Positions 22,555-33,689 of a stretch of 64,000 nucleotides of DNA are shown in pieces. The first letter of the stretch is position 1, and every line of letters begins with the position of its first letter. Under the pieces are notes generated by a model. The model was not told the origin of the DNA and made no database searches. It saw only the letters and a list, made by a program, of their open reading frames with translations. Source of the DNA: Prosopocoilus inquinatus (taxonomy: Eukaryota > Arthropoda > Insecta > Coleoptera > Lucanidae); NCBI GenBank assembly GCA_036172665.1, contig CM069870.1:56606212-56670211 (forward strand). Reading direction: 5' to 3'. The position numbers and the translations under genes are program-made.

Positions 22555-23790
22555 TTATGTGCCTTTTTCGGATATGAGGTGTCCCAGGAATTTCACTTTG
22601 GACTGTCCGAAAACACATTTCGTTGAATTGACAACTATTCCGTATTGCCGGAATCTCTGAAAGATGATCTTCAGATGCTCCCGATGTTCCGCTTCCGAAC
22701 TAGATGCAATCAAGATGTCGTCGATATAAGCGAAACAGAAATCGAGTCTCAGTAACACCTCGTCGATGAAACGTTGGAACGTCTGCGCCGCGTTTCGCAA
22801 TCCAAACGTCATGAACGGAAATTCAAACAGTCCAAAGGGCGTTGTTATTGCCGTCTTGGGAATATCCTCCTCGGCGACAGGGATCTGATTATATGCGCGC
22901 ACCAGATCGACGGTGGAAAATATTCGTTTGCCTCTCAACGCATACGAAAAATCTTGAATGTGGCGCACAGAATATTGATCTGGGATTGTGCGAGCGTTTA
23001 AAGCTCGGTAATCGCCGCATGGTCGCCAGCTGTGATCTTTCTTCGGGACAAGATGCAGCGGCGACGACCAACAACTCTGAGATGGCCGAGCGATTCCCAG
23101 TTGTAGCATGGCCTCGAACTCCCGTTTCGCAATTGCATATCTCTCCGGTGCTAATCGTCGTGGACTGTTGGCTACAGGTGGACCTGGTGTAGTTCTGATG
23201 TAATGACGCGTGTTGTGCTTTACTTCCCTCGGTGCTCCACACGGCCGCGTCGTATCCGCGAAATCGCGAAGAATGTCATGATAATCCGATGTCCCGGAAA
23301 TAGTCTTTACGGCCGGTTCACTGTCGGGCGCTGCTTTCGCTTTCGTTGCCAGATGGGTAACGCGATCCAAAAGTTGTTGTCGACGCGCGTCCACCAATAG
23401 ATCATAGTGGCTCAGAAAATCAACACCAATTATCGGTTTCGACACATCCGCTATAACAAAACTCCACGAAAACACACGCCGCAAACCTAAATCCAATGAT
23501 AAACTCACAGTTCCGTACGTCGCGATTTCAGTTCCATTTGCCGCGGAAAGCGCGTAATTAGTCTTACTTCGGCGTCCTGGCACTAACTTCCGCGGATACA
23601 CGCACAAGTCCGTACCAGTGTCTATCAAAAATTGTACCTTCGAGGTTCTGTCCGTCACAAATAAGCGGCGCGATGACGGGCACGGTGCACTTGCCGCTCT
23701 TAGCGACCGCCCGGAGCGTTTCCCGACGCCCATGAACAAGGGGACCGACACTTGGTAGCATCGTTTCCAAATCTTTGATGATACCAGCAT
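22555..23790 (-). pseudogene. CsRn1-type pol, first piece: protease and reverse transcriptase
   Basis: A frame of 411 codons, -1 relative to gag and overlapping it by about 90 bases, so expression by -1 frameshifting is likely. The protease has Asp-Thr-Gly at residues 57-59 ([13 protein letters not shown]). The reverse transcriptase follows with [25 protein letters not shown] (first catalytic Asp), [17 protein letters not shown] and YIDD at 355-358. The frame ends in TAA at 22557-22555 just after [10 protein letters not shown], where relatives read through into the RNase H linker. The stop separates the polymerase from RNase H and integrase. Confidence 0.88.
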
Positions 23791-24530
23791 CGACCGTCAC
23801 TGGCCGCATCTCTTCCTCGCGATGATGACCTTGCACTTCGTCTGCTCAGACTTCGTCCGCGGTGTCTGTCGCGTCTAACCATGCTGGATAAAGTCGCGAT
23901 TTCTTCCTGCATTGCCTTGAATTGCTCTTGCAGATTCACCGATAACTGTGCCATTTTTATGTTAAGCATGGCCTCCACTGAACTGTTGGCGGTTTCTGCG
24001 ATCATCGGTGCTGCGGGCCGCATCGTTTCCGCGATGGTATCTGCGAGTTCTGCCGCTTTATCGAGGCTCTCATCCTTTTGCATTGACAGGAACGCTTGCA
24101 TGTGATTTGGTAGTCGACTTACCCAAAGTGTTCGCAGCAACGTATCTGGTACTGTTCTTCCTGCCAAACTTCGCAAATGTCGCAGAAACTGCGACGGCTT
24201 GCGATCTCCGATTTCTTCACGTTCGAGTAGTTGACGAGTTCTTTGCTCTTGCGAGGTGCCCAATCTCGCAATAAGTTCCGTTTTTAACTTTTCGAATTGT
24301 CCTGTCGCGGGCGGATTAACGATAATGTCGCGAACTTCCAGCGCGGTCGCTGGGTCTAGTACACCGAGTACATACCCGAACTTCGTTGAGTCGGACGTTA
24401 TTCCGGCTGCTGCGAGGCTACGCTCGACCATGCTAAACCACATTTCGGGGTCCTTAGCACAGAACTGCGGCAATCGAACTCCGACCCGGTGGATTTCCGC
24501 GGATGTTTCTGCTTCGTTTGCGACGTTCAT
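23700..24530 (-). CDS. gag: CsRn1-type gag
   Basis: An intact 276-codon frame from the ATG at 24530 ([18 protein letters not shown]). Four codons upstream are also open but lack an [21 protein letters not shown] opens the capsid-like region typical of this clade. The middle is helix-rich ([29 protein letters not shown]), followed by a basic Arg/Ser-rich stretch. Near the C-terminus the zinc motif C248-x2-H251-x9-C261-x3-C265 replaces the usual CCHC knuckle; the CHCC form is a CsRn1-clade marker. The product should package the element RNA in the cytoplasm. It is the only long undamaged frame of the element. Confidence 0.88.
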   Translation of the reverse strand: MNVANEAETSAEIHRVGVRLPQFCAKDPEMWFSMVERSLAAAGITSDSTKFGYVLGVLDPATALEVRDIIVNPPATGQFEKLKTELIARLGTSQEQRTRQLLEREEIGDRKPSQFLRHLRSLAGRTVPDTLLRTLWVSRLPNHMQAFLSMQKDESLDKAAELADTIAETMRPAAPMIAETANSSVEAMLNIKMAQLSVNLQEQFKAMQEEIATLSSMVRRDRHRGRSLSRRSARSSSRGRDAASDGRCWYHQRFGNDATKCRSPCSWASGNAPGGR

Positions 24531-24616
24531 GATGATACACAAAATGTGCGTAAGTCACACAAAGGTTGCGATAAAAGTTTATTCTCGTATCACTCACGCC
24601 TAAAACACGGTAAAAA

Positions 24617-24633
24617 TCACGTCGGGGTCACCA
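24617..24633 (-). promoter_or_regulatory. Primer binding site matching tRNA-Trp
   Basis: On the - strand TGGTGACCCCGACGTGA starts one base inside the 5' LTR end. It is complementary to the 3' end of insect tRNA-Trp as I recall it, including CCA. Confidence 0.8.
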
Positions 24634-24634
24634 C

Positions 24635-24929
24635 TTTGGGGATTTATGCTTCGAGATTAATGAAAAGAATAAACTTTATAACGGTTTATTAGCGCAGGTA
24701 TAATTACAACAGGCATGGAAATAATAATTGATGCGGGTGTTGAGGACGCTTGGTTTGTACTGTCCCTCCGCTACCGGGGTTTGCTTCTAGTCGCCGTGCT
24801 GACCCTTTTCCGTCTTCCCAGAAACCTTTCCTTTTCGTTCTTTCGGCCGGATCTTCTTGCTACCCCGAATTTTAAATACAACGGACCGGCCGAGTAGTCG
24901 GGTTTCTCCTGGAAACGCGGGCCGCCACA
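24635..24929 (-). repeat. 5' LTR of the CsRn1-type element
   Basis: 295 bp, identical by eye to 20262-20556. An internal 60-codon open frame appears in both LTRs simply because they are copies; it is not a gene. Confidence 0.92.
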
Positions 24930-25989
24930 CTTTAAATTTAACAACGAGTTTTACCAACAATTGGAAGGGGCAGCCATGGGAAATAGCTTGTCACCGTTTA
25001 TGGCAAATCTGTTTATGGGTAAATTTGAAACGGAACTTAAAGCCTCTTTAGATTATTTCCCTAAAATCTGGGTGAGATACGTCGATGATATATTTTGTGT
25101 TTTTGACCAAAGTTCAATAGAGGAATTCCTTAAAAGTTTAAACTCTAAATTCACCACCATCAAATTTACCTATGAAATTGAAACTAACAATAAACTACCC
25201 TTCTTAGACACATTAGTAACTAGAAATAGTAATATATTAGAATTTAACGTTTATAGGAAATCTACTAATGTTAATAGATTCATTCCCGCGGATTCAAATC
25301 ATTGCAAACAATATAAATTAGCGGCCTTAAATTTCTTAGTGCATAGGATGCTGACATTCCCTTTATCAACTGCCAATTATAGTAAAGAACTTCAAGAAAT
25401 TATTAAAATCGCCACATACAATGGTTACCAACCCGATGTAATCTATAACATTATTAGAAAACAGAAACAAAAATTAGAGATTAATAAAATAACCACACTA
25501 AAATCTGACAAAATAGGTGAGGTAGATTATAAGAAAATTGTAAAAATGCCGTTTTATCCTCAATATACTAAAGGGTTGAATACAATTTTAAAAAAATTAG
25601 GTTTAAGAATAGTTTACACCAACAATAACAGCTTAAAATCATTGCTGGGAAATCCAAAAGATAAAGTGGATTCGGAGGATAAATCAGGTATATATAAAAT
25701 TAGTTGTAAAAATTGTGATCAAATTTATGTAGGGCAAACAAAAAGATCCTTAAAAATTAGATTCAAAGAACAATTGGCTCATTTAAAATACAAACGCTTT
25801 GATAAATCTAGTGTTGCCTTACACATGCTTGAAAACAATCATTCGGTAAATAAAATAGAATTAATCAAACAAATTAATAACAAAACAAACCTAGATTCTT
25901 TCGAAAGCTTGGAGATTCACAGAAATAGGAATAGATTAATGAATTTTGAGAAGTCCGGGCCGACCGCTTCTTGCCTCTTCGACCTTTAG
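24930..25989 (+). pseudogene. Penelope-like RT and GIY-YIG endonuclease, main copy
   Basis: After the Ty3 insertion the frame goes on without a stop to 25989. Numbering from the Met at 24961, AAMGNSLSPFMANLFM (4-19) is motif B and V-R-Y-V-D-D (38-43) is the catalytic motif C. F-L-D-T-L-V-T (81-87) follows. The linker leads to the GIY-YIG endonuclease: G-I-Y at 243-245, Y-V-G at 256-258, then Q-T-K-R-S-L-K-I-R-F and a C-terminal E-x-H-R-N-R. These elements copy themselves by target-primed reverse transcription, with the endonuclease nicking the target. This half is well kept, but motif A lies on the other side of the Ty3 element and the N-terminal region is missing. Confidence 0.88.
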
Positions 25990-26105
25990 ATTTTCGAAGA
26001 ATCCCGGTTTGCTTTGCGTGCATAATACGGTACAAAGAAAGTGAGGGGGGGAGGGCGGCTAGTCTAGTTTAGTTTATTTGTTGTTTTAAAGTTTAATATC
26101 AGTTT

Positions 26106-26148
26106 AGCGCTGAAGATGGTAACATCGTTACCGAAATACGTATTCGCT
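26106..26148 (+). ncRNA. Hammerhead-ribozyme-like motif in Penelope-like 3' region
   Basis: AGCG (26106-26109), CTGAAGA (26110-26116), stem-loop GGTAAC-ATC-GTTACC (26118-26132), GAAA (26133-26136), palindrome TACGTA (26137-26142), TT, then CGCT (26145-26148). The catalytic core CUGANGA/GAAA and a 6 bp helix II are exact, and helix I is 4 bp. The predicted cut lies after 26144. It may release or process the element RNA. Activity has not been shown here. Confidence 0.65.
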
Positions 26149-26202
26149 TTCAGTGAATTAATGTGGTCGAGGGGTTTTCTCACTATTTATTTGACTCTAA
26201 CA

Positions 26203-29200
26203 GTTTCTCTATTTAAATCTTTTGAAGGCGTTTTAACTGCTTTTCGAAGCTATTAGGAATGTATATTTTTTAAACTTTTAAATTTTGTTTTTAACAAGGA
26301 GGATGTATCGAGGTCATTAAAATTAAATGGTTGTTCATAATCAATTAAATGCTATGAACCGAATGCGCTTTTCTTTAAAAACCATGGAATGGTGTAAGCC
26401 CTTGAGTCAAAGTGGAACTTGTGCTTGAATACGTAGGGCCATTTAATTTTACAGTGACTTTGAACCCATGTAACGTCACGTAGATTATGTTTTCTTAGAA
26501 GTGATAACACTGAGAAAAGTGCAATGGTAATTTCAAATTAGCATAATTTGTCAGCGACGTTCGTTCTATTATGTTCCATTCTACTTTGCTTCTTTTGGTA
26601 TGCTTCATGTGTTCACGGCGGGGCTCTGAGGGTTGAAATCATTTCTGATGTCCCCGCTAGAGAAGGAGAATTAAATATTGATTAAAGTTGAGTTGAATGA
26701 CATTCAATAAAATTTGTGCTGAAAACATTTCTTTAAAGCATCGGCTCCTTACAAGTAATAAATTTCATTTACCCGCTTTTAAATTTAATTTACACCGAGA
26801 TTATAAAACAGTTTGTCATTCAATTTGACTTTATTTCATTTAAAAAAATTATAAACCAATGTTTTTTTGTTGAAACTTTTGGTAAAAAATGAGTCGATGC
26901 TCTTCATTCGATTTGAGTTATGTTAGTTGGTCGTACAGAATTTTTATTTTCGTTTTATCGCCTTTTGTATTTTATTCCTTATACCTACTCTTTGTTTAAT
27001 TCAATTTTAAATACAGTTAATTGATAGACCTTTGCTTTTTATTTTATTCGATATCATTTGATTTGTTTTTATTTTTTGTGTGTTTTCTTTTTTTGGATTT
27101 GAGTTTATTTTATTTTTTAATTTTAACCCTTCATTTTTTTCTTAAATATTTGCAGACTAAATTTTTGGTTCATCCTTAGTTTTTCTTTCATTCTATGTAA
27201 CAGTATTTCATTTTTATTTTGATAATCAATTTATCGTCCTTTTTTTTCTCTTAGTCGAGTTGACTGACAATTGTATGTGTAATTGTAACTTCTAATGAAG
27301 TTATTACAGCTACTACAGTACAGCTGCGTACATATGATATGAAATTTTATAAAAAAGCTTCATTGACGTTGTTAGAAGTTTAATTATTATGACATTACAA
27401 CATAAACACAGAACTGCCAATTAAAGCTGGATACTATCTAGGGAAAAAACAGTGTTCCGTTTTCTATGTTTGTCAGTGTACAATGTTTAATAACAAGTGA
27501 TTTAATATTATTTATATATCTTTTACTTTTTTAAATAAATTATTCCCACCAAGAGATCTCTAGAGGTTCATCGACCCACATCCGACCCCTATAGATTCGT
27601 CGACCTCATTCATCGACCGCCAAGGGGTTGTTATCGACTCTGTTGGGATGTTTAATCATTATAAAATAAATAATTATTTTTGTAAGGACACTTAGAAAAA
27701 TTGAGAAATAAGTCGACGTTTAGGTGTGTGTGTTTGACAGCTTCTTTGGGAAAATTATTAATCATTAATCGTTGTACTAACAGTATATAGAAAAATTTTG
27801 TGCAAATCGTTTTTGATTGCAGTGAGAACCTCGAGCAGCCTCTGGACAGCTGTTTCAGCCCTGCTTCAATTTGTCTATCCTACTGCAATGTTAGGTCAAA
27901 AAGCGATAGTAAGATGTCGCTATTTTATATGTTTAACAGTATATAGTTTAAAATATCGTCATACCTGTGCAGGTTTATAAAAGTCAGTCATATACGTTCC
28001 GTTGAAGTTCTGCAGGTAGAACTGTACAGGTAAATCGGAACGTGTGTGTTATAATTAAATATCGGATAAAAGTATGGAACTCAATGTTATTCTCATAAGC
28101 GGCATCTCGATCGCGTTTGTTACCGAATATTCATCGCATTAATAGCCCCGCGCTCATAATCCGGCGGCGAGCGTGCGCGTTGCATTCATGAAACGAAGTG
28201 ACTGTGAATGTCCATACCAAGATCCATAGATTGGTTATAATCCGGCACAAAGACGGCGACCAGTTCAGGTGACCGGAGTGTAATGTCAAAACAATTCTAC
28301 TAGTTGTAAGGTGTGTGGAAGATTTTCCTGTCGCATTTACTTGAACAGGTGTACTTGCAATGATATACCTCAAGGTTTACTGGAACGTTTGTTAATGTTT
28401 GTGTGAGACGTGCTAGAAGATTAGGAAATACGAAAAGTAAACATCAATTTTTTTTCAATTGATAGTTACGTCATATCCTTGTTATTTGGGTGGTTTATAC
28501 AACAGGTGGCCTGCATATCAGAACGTAATAACGGATCTGATGATTAAAAGTGAAACAATTGCTTAAAATAGAAAGAGATAAAAGCTGAAGTAAATGCTTT
28601 GAAGGAAAAGGTAGTAAGTTTTATTCATCACACCCAGTATATCAAAATCAGAAAATAAATATCTTCTAAAACAAATTAAGTGGTTCAAAATTTAAATAAA
28701 AATTCAAATGATATTTATATAACATATTTAGAATCCGAAGTCCCTTCATTTTCCAGTCAGAAATAAAATTTTAATATAACTCTTATTTTGAATTTCAAAG
28801 CGAGCACCCTTCAGGAATTTATTGAAATTGAAGGCACACAGAGGAAACACATTTATTTTTCGGGAAGACGACGCGAATTTAAATCGAAATGAAATATTAC
28901 AGACAACACGTGTAAATGATTGCGAACTTGCCATGGTTTATTTACATAACTAGCCGTTCAGTGTGCGTAGAAAATGCCATTGGCAAACGATAGTTTGCTA
29001 TTACATGTTGTCATTAATCATTCAACGTCTGATCCCCGAGCTGCTAGCTCCGGTTACTTCAAAGCAGATTATGCAGGACGATCCGGACTTTGTAAACTAT
29101 AAGTTTTAACGACATATGCTCGACTCTGTAACAATGTTTATGTATAATTGATTATGTCTCTTGATATACAACGATATAATACCCTCCCATCACAAAGCTA

Positions 29201-29629
29201 ACTTACAAAGGATTTCATTAATAAATTTAACTCAGACCATAATACACCATACTAATTTACATAATTTCTTCATTAATCAGTTAAATTGTCGCCTAATGTA
29301 TGATGAGTGTACAATAGCAATTATCGTAAGTACGGTCAATGTATACTTACGCCAGTAATTTAATAATGGCCTCTCATTAAAAAAAATGCTGTGTACGTTT
29401 GTAATTCTTTGTATGACGGATATTTGCAAACGTAATTGCTGAAGCCTTTTAAATTAATAAAGCTCACATGTTTATTTTTTGCACCTCGAAACCGATATAG
29501 GGGCTTTAATGGAAACGAAAATAATTTTATTATACACTTCGTTTCTCTTTCTGGGTGTGGACGTTTTAATTAAATGTAACTCAAAGTTCGTGAGTTGTGT
29601 GCATATTTTTTTATATAATATAATCGATT
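26203..29629. other. No gene recognised; T-rich 26800-27250
   Basis: AT-rich, single-copy in appearance. A T-rich tract lies at about 26800-27250. Three TCATCGACC-like phrases lie near 27568-27625. A GC-richer block at 28080-28340 has no convincing exon. Nothing else could be supported. Confidence 0.45.
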
Positions 29630-30191
29630 TAAAGTTGTCGCTCACTTGGCCGGTACGTCACGGCCCATTCCGTCCCGTTAAAATACGGACTAAATTAAAC
29701 ATGTATAAATGAACGAACGACCGCTGACTTGACCCGCACGGGACGGACCAGCGCGAACGGTGCCGGACAGAATTGCAGGTCTCCGATTCTGCCCGGCAAA
29801 CATGGAAGGTGCTGTGCCGGACCGGCAAAATGAGCGGCATCAACGGCCGGCGCCGACCGGCGGTATAACATGTCCGTCCACTCAGGATCAGGATGCTTTC
29901 CTGCTTTGCTTTGCTTTTCTCGTCTTCTTTCACCATAGTTTCCTCTTCCTCCTCAAATTTTCTTCTTCATCAAATAAAGCGGCCAATACAATAATGTCTT
30001 CATCATCAGAGCTACTGTTGACGTACATGTCACTACTTGATGTAAACTGAATTTTATATTGTCACACACCAACTTCTACCACGCAATCTACCGGTCACCG
30101 CCGAAACAGTGGGCGACGCTAGAATTCGTCGTCTGCATGCGACAAACGTCACCGTGCCGTGCCGTTTCGGCCAAGTGAGCGACAACCTTAA
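29630..30191 (-). mobile_element. PIF/Harbinger-type deletion derivative
   Basis: Element 29633-30188 (556 bp) has inverted ends AG(G)TTGTCGCTCACTTGGCCG and is flanked by TAA on both sides, the 3-base target duplication of the PIF/Harbinger group. It is strongly GC-rich. A transposase N-terminal remnant on the - strand supports the assignment. The rest of the transposase and the Myb-like partner are missing. Confidence 0.7.
29931..30040 (-). pseudogene. Harbinger-type transposase N-terminal remnant
   Basis: The - strand reads SSDMYVNSSSDDEDIIVLAA, then L-F-D-E-E-E-N-L-R-R-K-R-K-L-W and a stop. An acidic D-E-D-x-x-V-L-A-A-L-x-x-E-E-E start followed by a basic R-R-x-R-x-x-W is the usual beginning of Harbinger-type nucleases. 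The DDE core is gone. It lies inside the element at 29633-30188. Confidence 0.5.
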
Positions 30192-31811
30192 TTTATTATG
30201 TATAGCAAAAAATTATTTCATAAAATGATACATACCTTTATGATTATGATAATAGCTCAGACAAACTCCTACATTAAGATCATTCGTCGAGAATTGTTTG
30301 TATTATCATGATTCGAGTGCGTGGCGTATTTGTTCGTCCTCATAAATATCAGGGTTCGTAATTCTTTAGACGGTTTCGTAAAGCTTTTAAGTGAATACAT
30401 AATTCATGGATCCGTCTGGATAGCTGTCTTTATTAAATATGAATGCTTCTTGTAATCTTTCGCCGATTTTCATTTACTTTCAAAAAATCATCGCTAATAA
30501 CTTTAAAAAAGTGGCGATGAAAAGCAGCTACAACTGTAAATAAATATAAAACAAATTACAGCACAACAAAGTTATTTGTTAAAATGTTTGAATTTATTGC
30601 TGCAATTTATTCACAGATTTACATAGTAGAATAAGAAAAGAATTATTGTATATCAACTTACGAGTACATATGCCGAAAGACCTTTCAAATTGGCAATGTG
30701 AAATATTTTAGGACAATATCAAGACCATTTGAAGGTCAATCTTAAGTTTTTCTGGATAAAAAAACCCTGATTCAGCACACTTTATTGCCTTGTTCAAAAA
30801 TAAACAATTGTTTTATAAAACGTTCTAAAATATCTGTGAACATATAAAACATTTGCGTTTACTTCAATTAGATTATTTTAATAAATAATAACGAAGATGT
30901 TTATAAATAAGACAAATAAGGGTATCCAAACTTAGATTGGCCTTGACAATGTCCACAAAATGAAAATGTACGTAAAGTATACTTACATTGAATCAACTTT
31001 TACTTAAAACATTTCTTTCGTAAACGTGAGGTATAGCGCAGTGTCAACTTAAATGGTCCACCCTTTATATCTTGGTAAATATTTCTTGAAAAAATATTTT
31101 AGCGTGCGGGTTTATAGGCCGTTAAAATAACCTAAAGATTCCGATAAATCTGATTTATTGAATTTTTTATCGCTCTTGTAATCTATATGAGCGGCCTGGA
31201 AAGTTTGCTGACAATAATAACATTTTTCTTGTGAAAATAACCACAAGTTTCTAAATGCGTTTCTACTTAATTTTATGTTGATGTTGTTATCTCTTCCCTG
31301 TCCTGAAATCTGGATTATTTATTATTAATATCAGCCTCGCCTTCACCTTGATATTTCCTCTCTAGTTTCATAATTAGATGTGGCCTAATCTAATAGAGCG
31401 AGGCTTGATGCTTTCACTCAAGCTTCATAATTACATTGAGAAGTTTATTGGTTCGATCTTCATCACTTAATAAATTTGCCCTAATTTATATATTCCTCAC
31501 AGGAACTCTATTTTTTAGAAAACAAATTTATTTAACAAAGTAATTTGGAGTAGTTTTGCCTGAACGCTTAGCTGTTAATCCGCATTCGTTTTGTGAACGT
31601 TGTGAGTGTGAAGTCAGCAGACCAGCAATTTTCAATTTAAACCGCATTCGGGATGTTCGGGAAGCGGGTTTTAGAGGAGCAAAGGAAAAGGAGGCGCGAG
31701 CTTTATTGCTCCACTTTTTATTTTGTTTTCTGCTGCTTAACTAACATCTTGTCATAAATTTTGCGAGCTAAAGCGCGTCGTATATTGCAACACCTCGTAA
31801 AATAGAAGCGC
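30192..31811. other. No gene recognised
   Basis: AT-rich sequence without conserved frames or element ends. A 62-codon frame near 31556-31744 has no family resemblance. Confidence 0.45.
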
Positions 31812-31831
31812 TTATCATATGCATATGATAA
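31812..31831. repeat. Perfect 20 bp palindrome
   Basis: TTATCATATGCATATGATAA equals its own reverse complement. Its role is unknown; it could be a dimeric factor site or a chance AT-rich palindrome. Confidence 0.7.
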
Positions 31832-32559
31832 CCGAGAAAATATAAAAGCTTTATGAATGTGAAGCTTAACTGAAAATCAGATAACACTGATATACATATA
31901 CTGTTCTACTGTATTCGTTTATAATTTAAAGAAAAATACTTTTTCTTTTTGTTAAGTGAAGCTCTTTAATCAGAGGATGGATGATATTTAAGAATTTTAA
32001 AAGAAATAATCAAAATATTTGATAATTCATAGTTCAACCCTTTAATTGAAGAAGTCGTTAATGCAAGACTTAAAAGAGATGTTCTGAGGTAGTGGTTTTC
32101 TTAAAACCTGTGTTCTCCAATCATAATCCTATCAAGTAGTTTACTATTACTCGAACCAATGTCTATATAGATGAATCTGACACTTCACCGTGTTATCGGA
32201 CAGGATGGTCGGACAATACCTTTGGGCGGTGTAAATTAGCGTCAAGGATTTTCTTATGTTCTTGCGAGAATAATTGATGGGATGAGTTGATGCACCGAGA
32301 GATCCAGCGGTGTACTTGAGTTTTTGACCGTAAGATTCTTTGAATGAGTAGCACAGCTTTGAATAGCGGACGAGCTGCAACACGGATGCATTTTTTTCCC
32401 TTCCTGTGTGTTTTCTATTTTTGCAGCCCTTGGGATATGAAATAATCTCTTTAATTTCCCCACTTCCCTCAGTAGGTAATGAGTGGATAAGTTTCTCCTT
32501 CATTTTGTTAGAAAGATTGGCATCTTGATTGATTTTACCTTCCTGATGTTATAATGAAC
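31832..32559. other. No gene recognised
   Basis: A 118-codon open frame on the - strand (32503-32147) has no family resemblance and overlaps other open frames. It is treated as chance. Confidence 0.4.
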
Positions 32560-32990
32560 AAGGTGAGACACATGGTCTCAACACACCCGGGGAAGATATA
32601 CTGCCGTGTTCGGTCAGGACAGCATTCTTCCCAATCTTCTTGTGCTGTGTGCCGGGTATGTCTGGATTCTCTCGATTGCCGTTCTCCTTCTTTCTTTAGC
32701 TCTTCTTTCCTAGGTCTTCCAGTTCAAGATCCATTCTCAGGTCTCTGTTTCTTATGAATCAAGGGATCTCTTGACACCTCCTGGCCAATATGTTCTGGCT
32801 TCTATCTCCCCTTTCACTTTAGCACTGCCCCCTGCCCAAATCTCTCCCCGTAGGTCAGCATTGGTGAGTCTATTGAGTTTAGGATATTCATTCTCAGTCC
32901 CAAGAATGAATGACTGTCGCTTCTTGTCAAGGGGTACAATTTGGCAATTCTCTTCTTTGCTGCCGCCTTCCGTGCCTTGACATATTTCAC
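32560..32990 (-). pseudogene. Possible LINE ORF2 C-terminal relic
   Basis: Read on the - strand from about 32990, A-A-K-K-R-I-A-K-L-Y and then LRMNILNSIDSPMLTYGERF resemble the block near the end of some LINE ORF2 proteins, where V-L-P-V-L-T-Y-G-x-E-x-W is usual. A later G-R-P-R-K-E near 32725 would fit the terminal basic block. There are stops inside, and the resemblance is moderate. Confidence 0.35.
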
Positions 32991-33165
32991 GACTGCTGAT
33001 TGTATTTATACATTTTGGTGTCCATCAATGGGATGCTCTCTGGGTGCTCCGCGGCCAGCAATCGCGGTGATTGGTTGATCGGGTTTCGGGAAGCAAAGCG
33101 AGTGTGAATGATCGAATAAATGTGTATATATGCGGTAGCACGGTAACAATAGTGTTACTTTACCA

Positions 33166-33689
33166 CCGCATCATTCAATTCAGTCACTAAGGCCCAGTTT
33201 TACAATGACAACAACAATTGTTGAAATAATCGTTGCCAAGGGTTTAAACTTCAGCCCAAAGTTGAGCTGCAATTGTAAAACTGGACCTTAGACTCAAAAC
33301 CCAAAAACCCTACTGGCTAATGGCCGCGCCAGACGGCTACGGATAGCTTTCAGAGCATCCCATTGGTGGATGCCAAAAAGGATAAAGACAAGTTGAAAAT
33401 CGCCATTGACAGTTGTTGCAACCCACTTGCTGCTGAACCTGCAATGCTCCATACCAAGAAAACCGCAGGCGGTGACTAGTATTTGAATTAACCGCACACT
33501 TTACCACTACATGAACGCCAGGATTCCTTCAGTCAATCCCTCTCGACTCCTGTTTCTTCCTTGAGGTTTATTTTTTTCTCGTAAATAATATTCTTTATTC
33601 AGAATATACGTTATCTTGAAAATCTTGCTCTTTCTCATTTGCATTCGTTAATAAAATAATATCCCTGATCACCATATTTCACCGCTAAA
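33166..33689 (+). repeat. Left LTR-like repeat of the degenerate element
   Basis: Matches 35806-36510 in several blocks once the MITE (33188-33290) here and the solo LTR there are left out. It ends TTTCACCGCTAAA at both copies. Confidence 0.55.
33188..33290. mobile_element. About 100 bp MITE inside the left LTR
   Basis: TAAGGCCCAGTTTTACAAT at the left and the complement of TAAGGTCCAGTTTTACAAT at the right form 19-base inverted ends. The other LTR copy runs straight from CAGTCACTC into CAAACTC without it, showing an insertion after the element arose. TAA/TTA at the ends suggests a PIF/Harbinger-like MITE. Confidence 0.65.

Larger units (their letters stand above)
20262..24929 (-). mobile_element. 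Ty3/gypsy retrotransposon, CsRn1 type, recent insertion
   Basis: The 4,668 bp element is on the - strand, with two 295 bp LTRs that look identical base for base. A 4-base target duplication CTTT (20258-20261 and 24930-24933) flanks it. Order in its own direction: LTR, primer site matching tRNA-Trp, gag with a CHCC zinc motif, pol (protease, reverse transcriptase, RNase H, integrase), purine tract, LTR. CHCC gag, a tRNA-Trp primer and 4 bp duplications are features reported for the CsRn1 clade. There is no env. Pol carries one in-frame stop (22557-22555) and one frameshift (near 21400). It is clearly GC-richer than its surroundings. Confidence 0.92.
19178..26202 (+). mobile_element. Penelope-like element (inverted composite), split by a Ty3 element
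   Basis: The element has 3' ends at both sides. From 20075 down to about 19192 it is the - strand copy of the 3' half (end of reverse transcriptase, GIY-YIG endonuclease, 3' untranslated region with ribozyme motif). From 20076 on, the + strand carries a 5'-truncated copy, interrupted at 20261/24930 and finishing near 26188. A 14-base direct repeat ATTTGACTCTAACA flanks the whole (19178-19191 and 26189-26202) and is taken as the target duplication. Without the Ty3 insertion it is about 2.3 kb. Inverted or tandem partial copies are known for Penelope-like elements. The left end carries about 38 bases beyond the right end's 3' terminus. Confidence 0.85.

Noticed and set aside
22842..24603. Long + strand frames opposite gag and pol
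   Set aside because: They mirror the GC-rich coding strand of the retrotransposon and show no motifs of their own.
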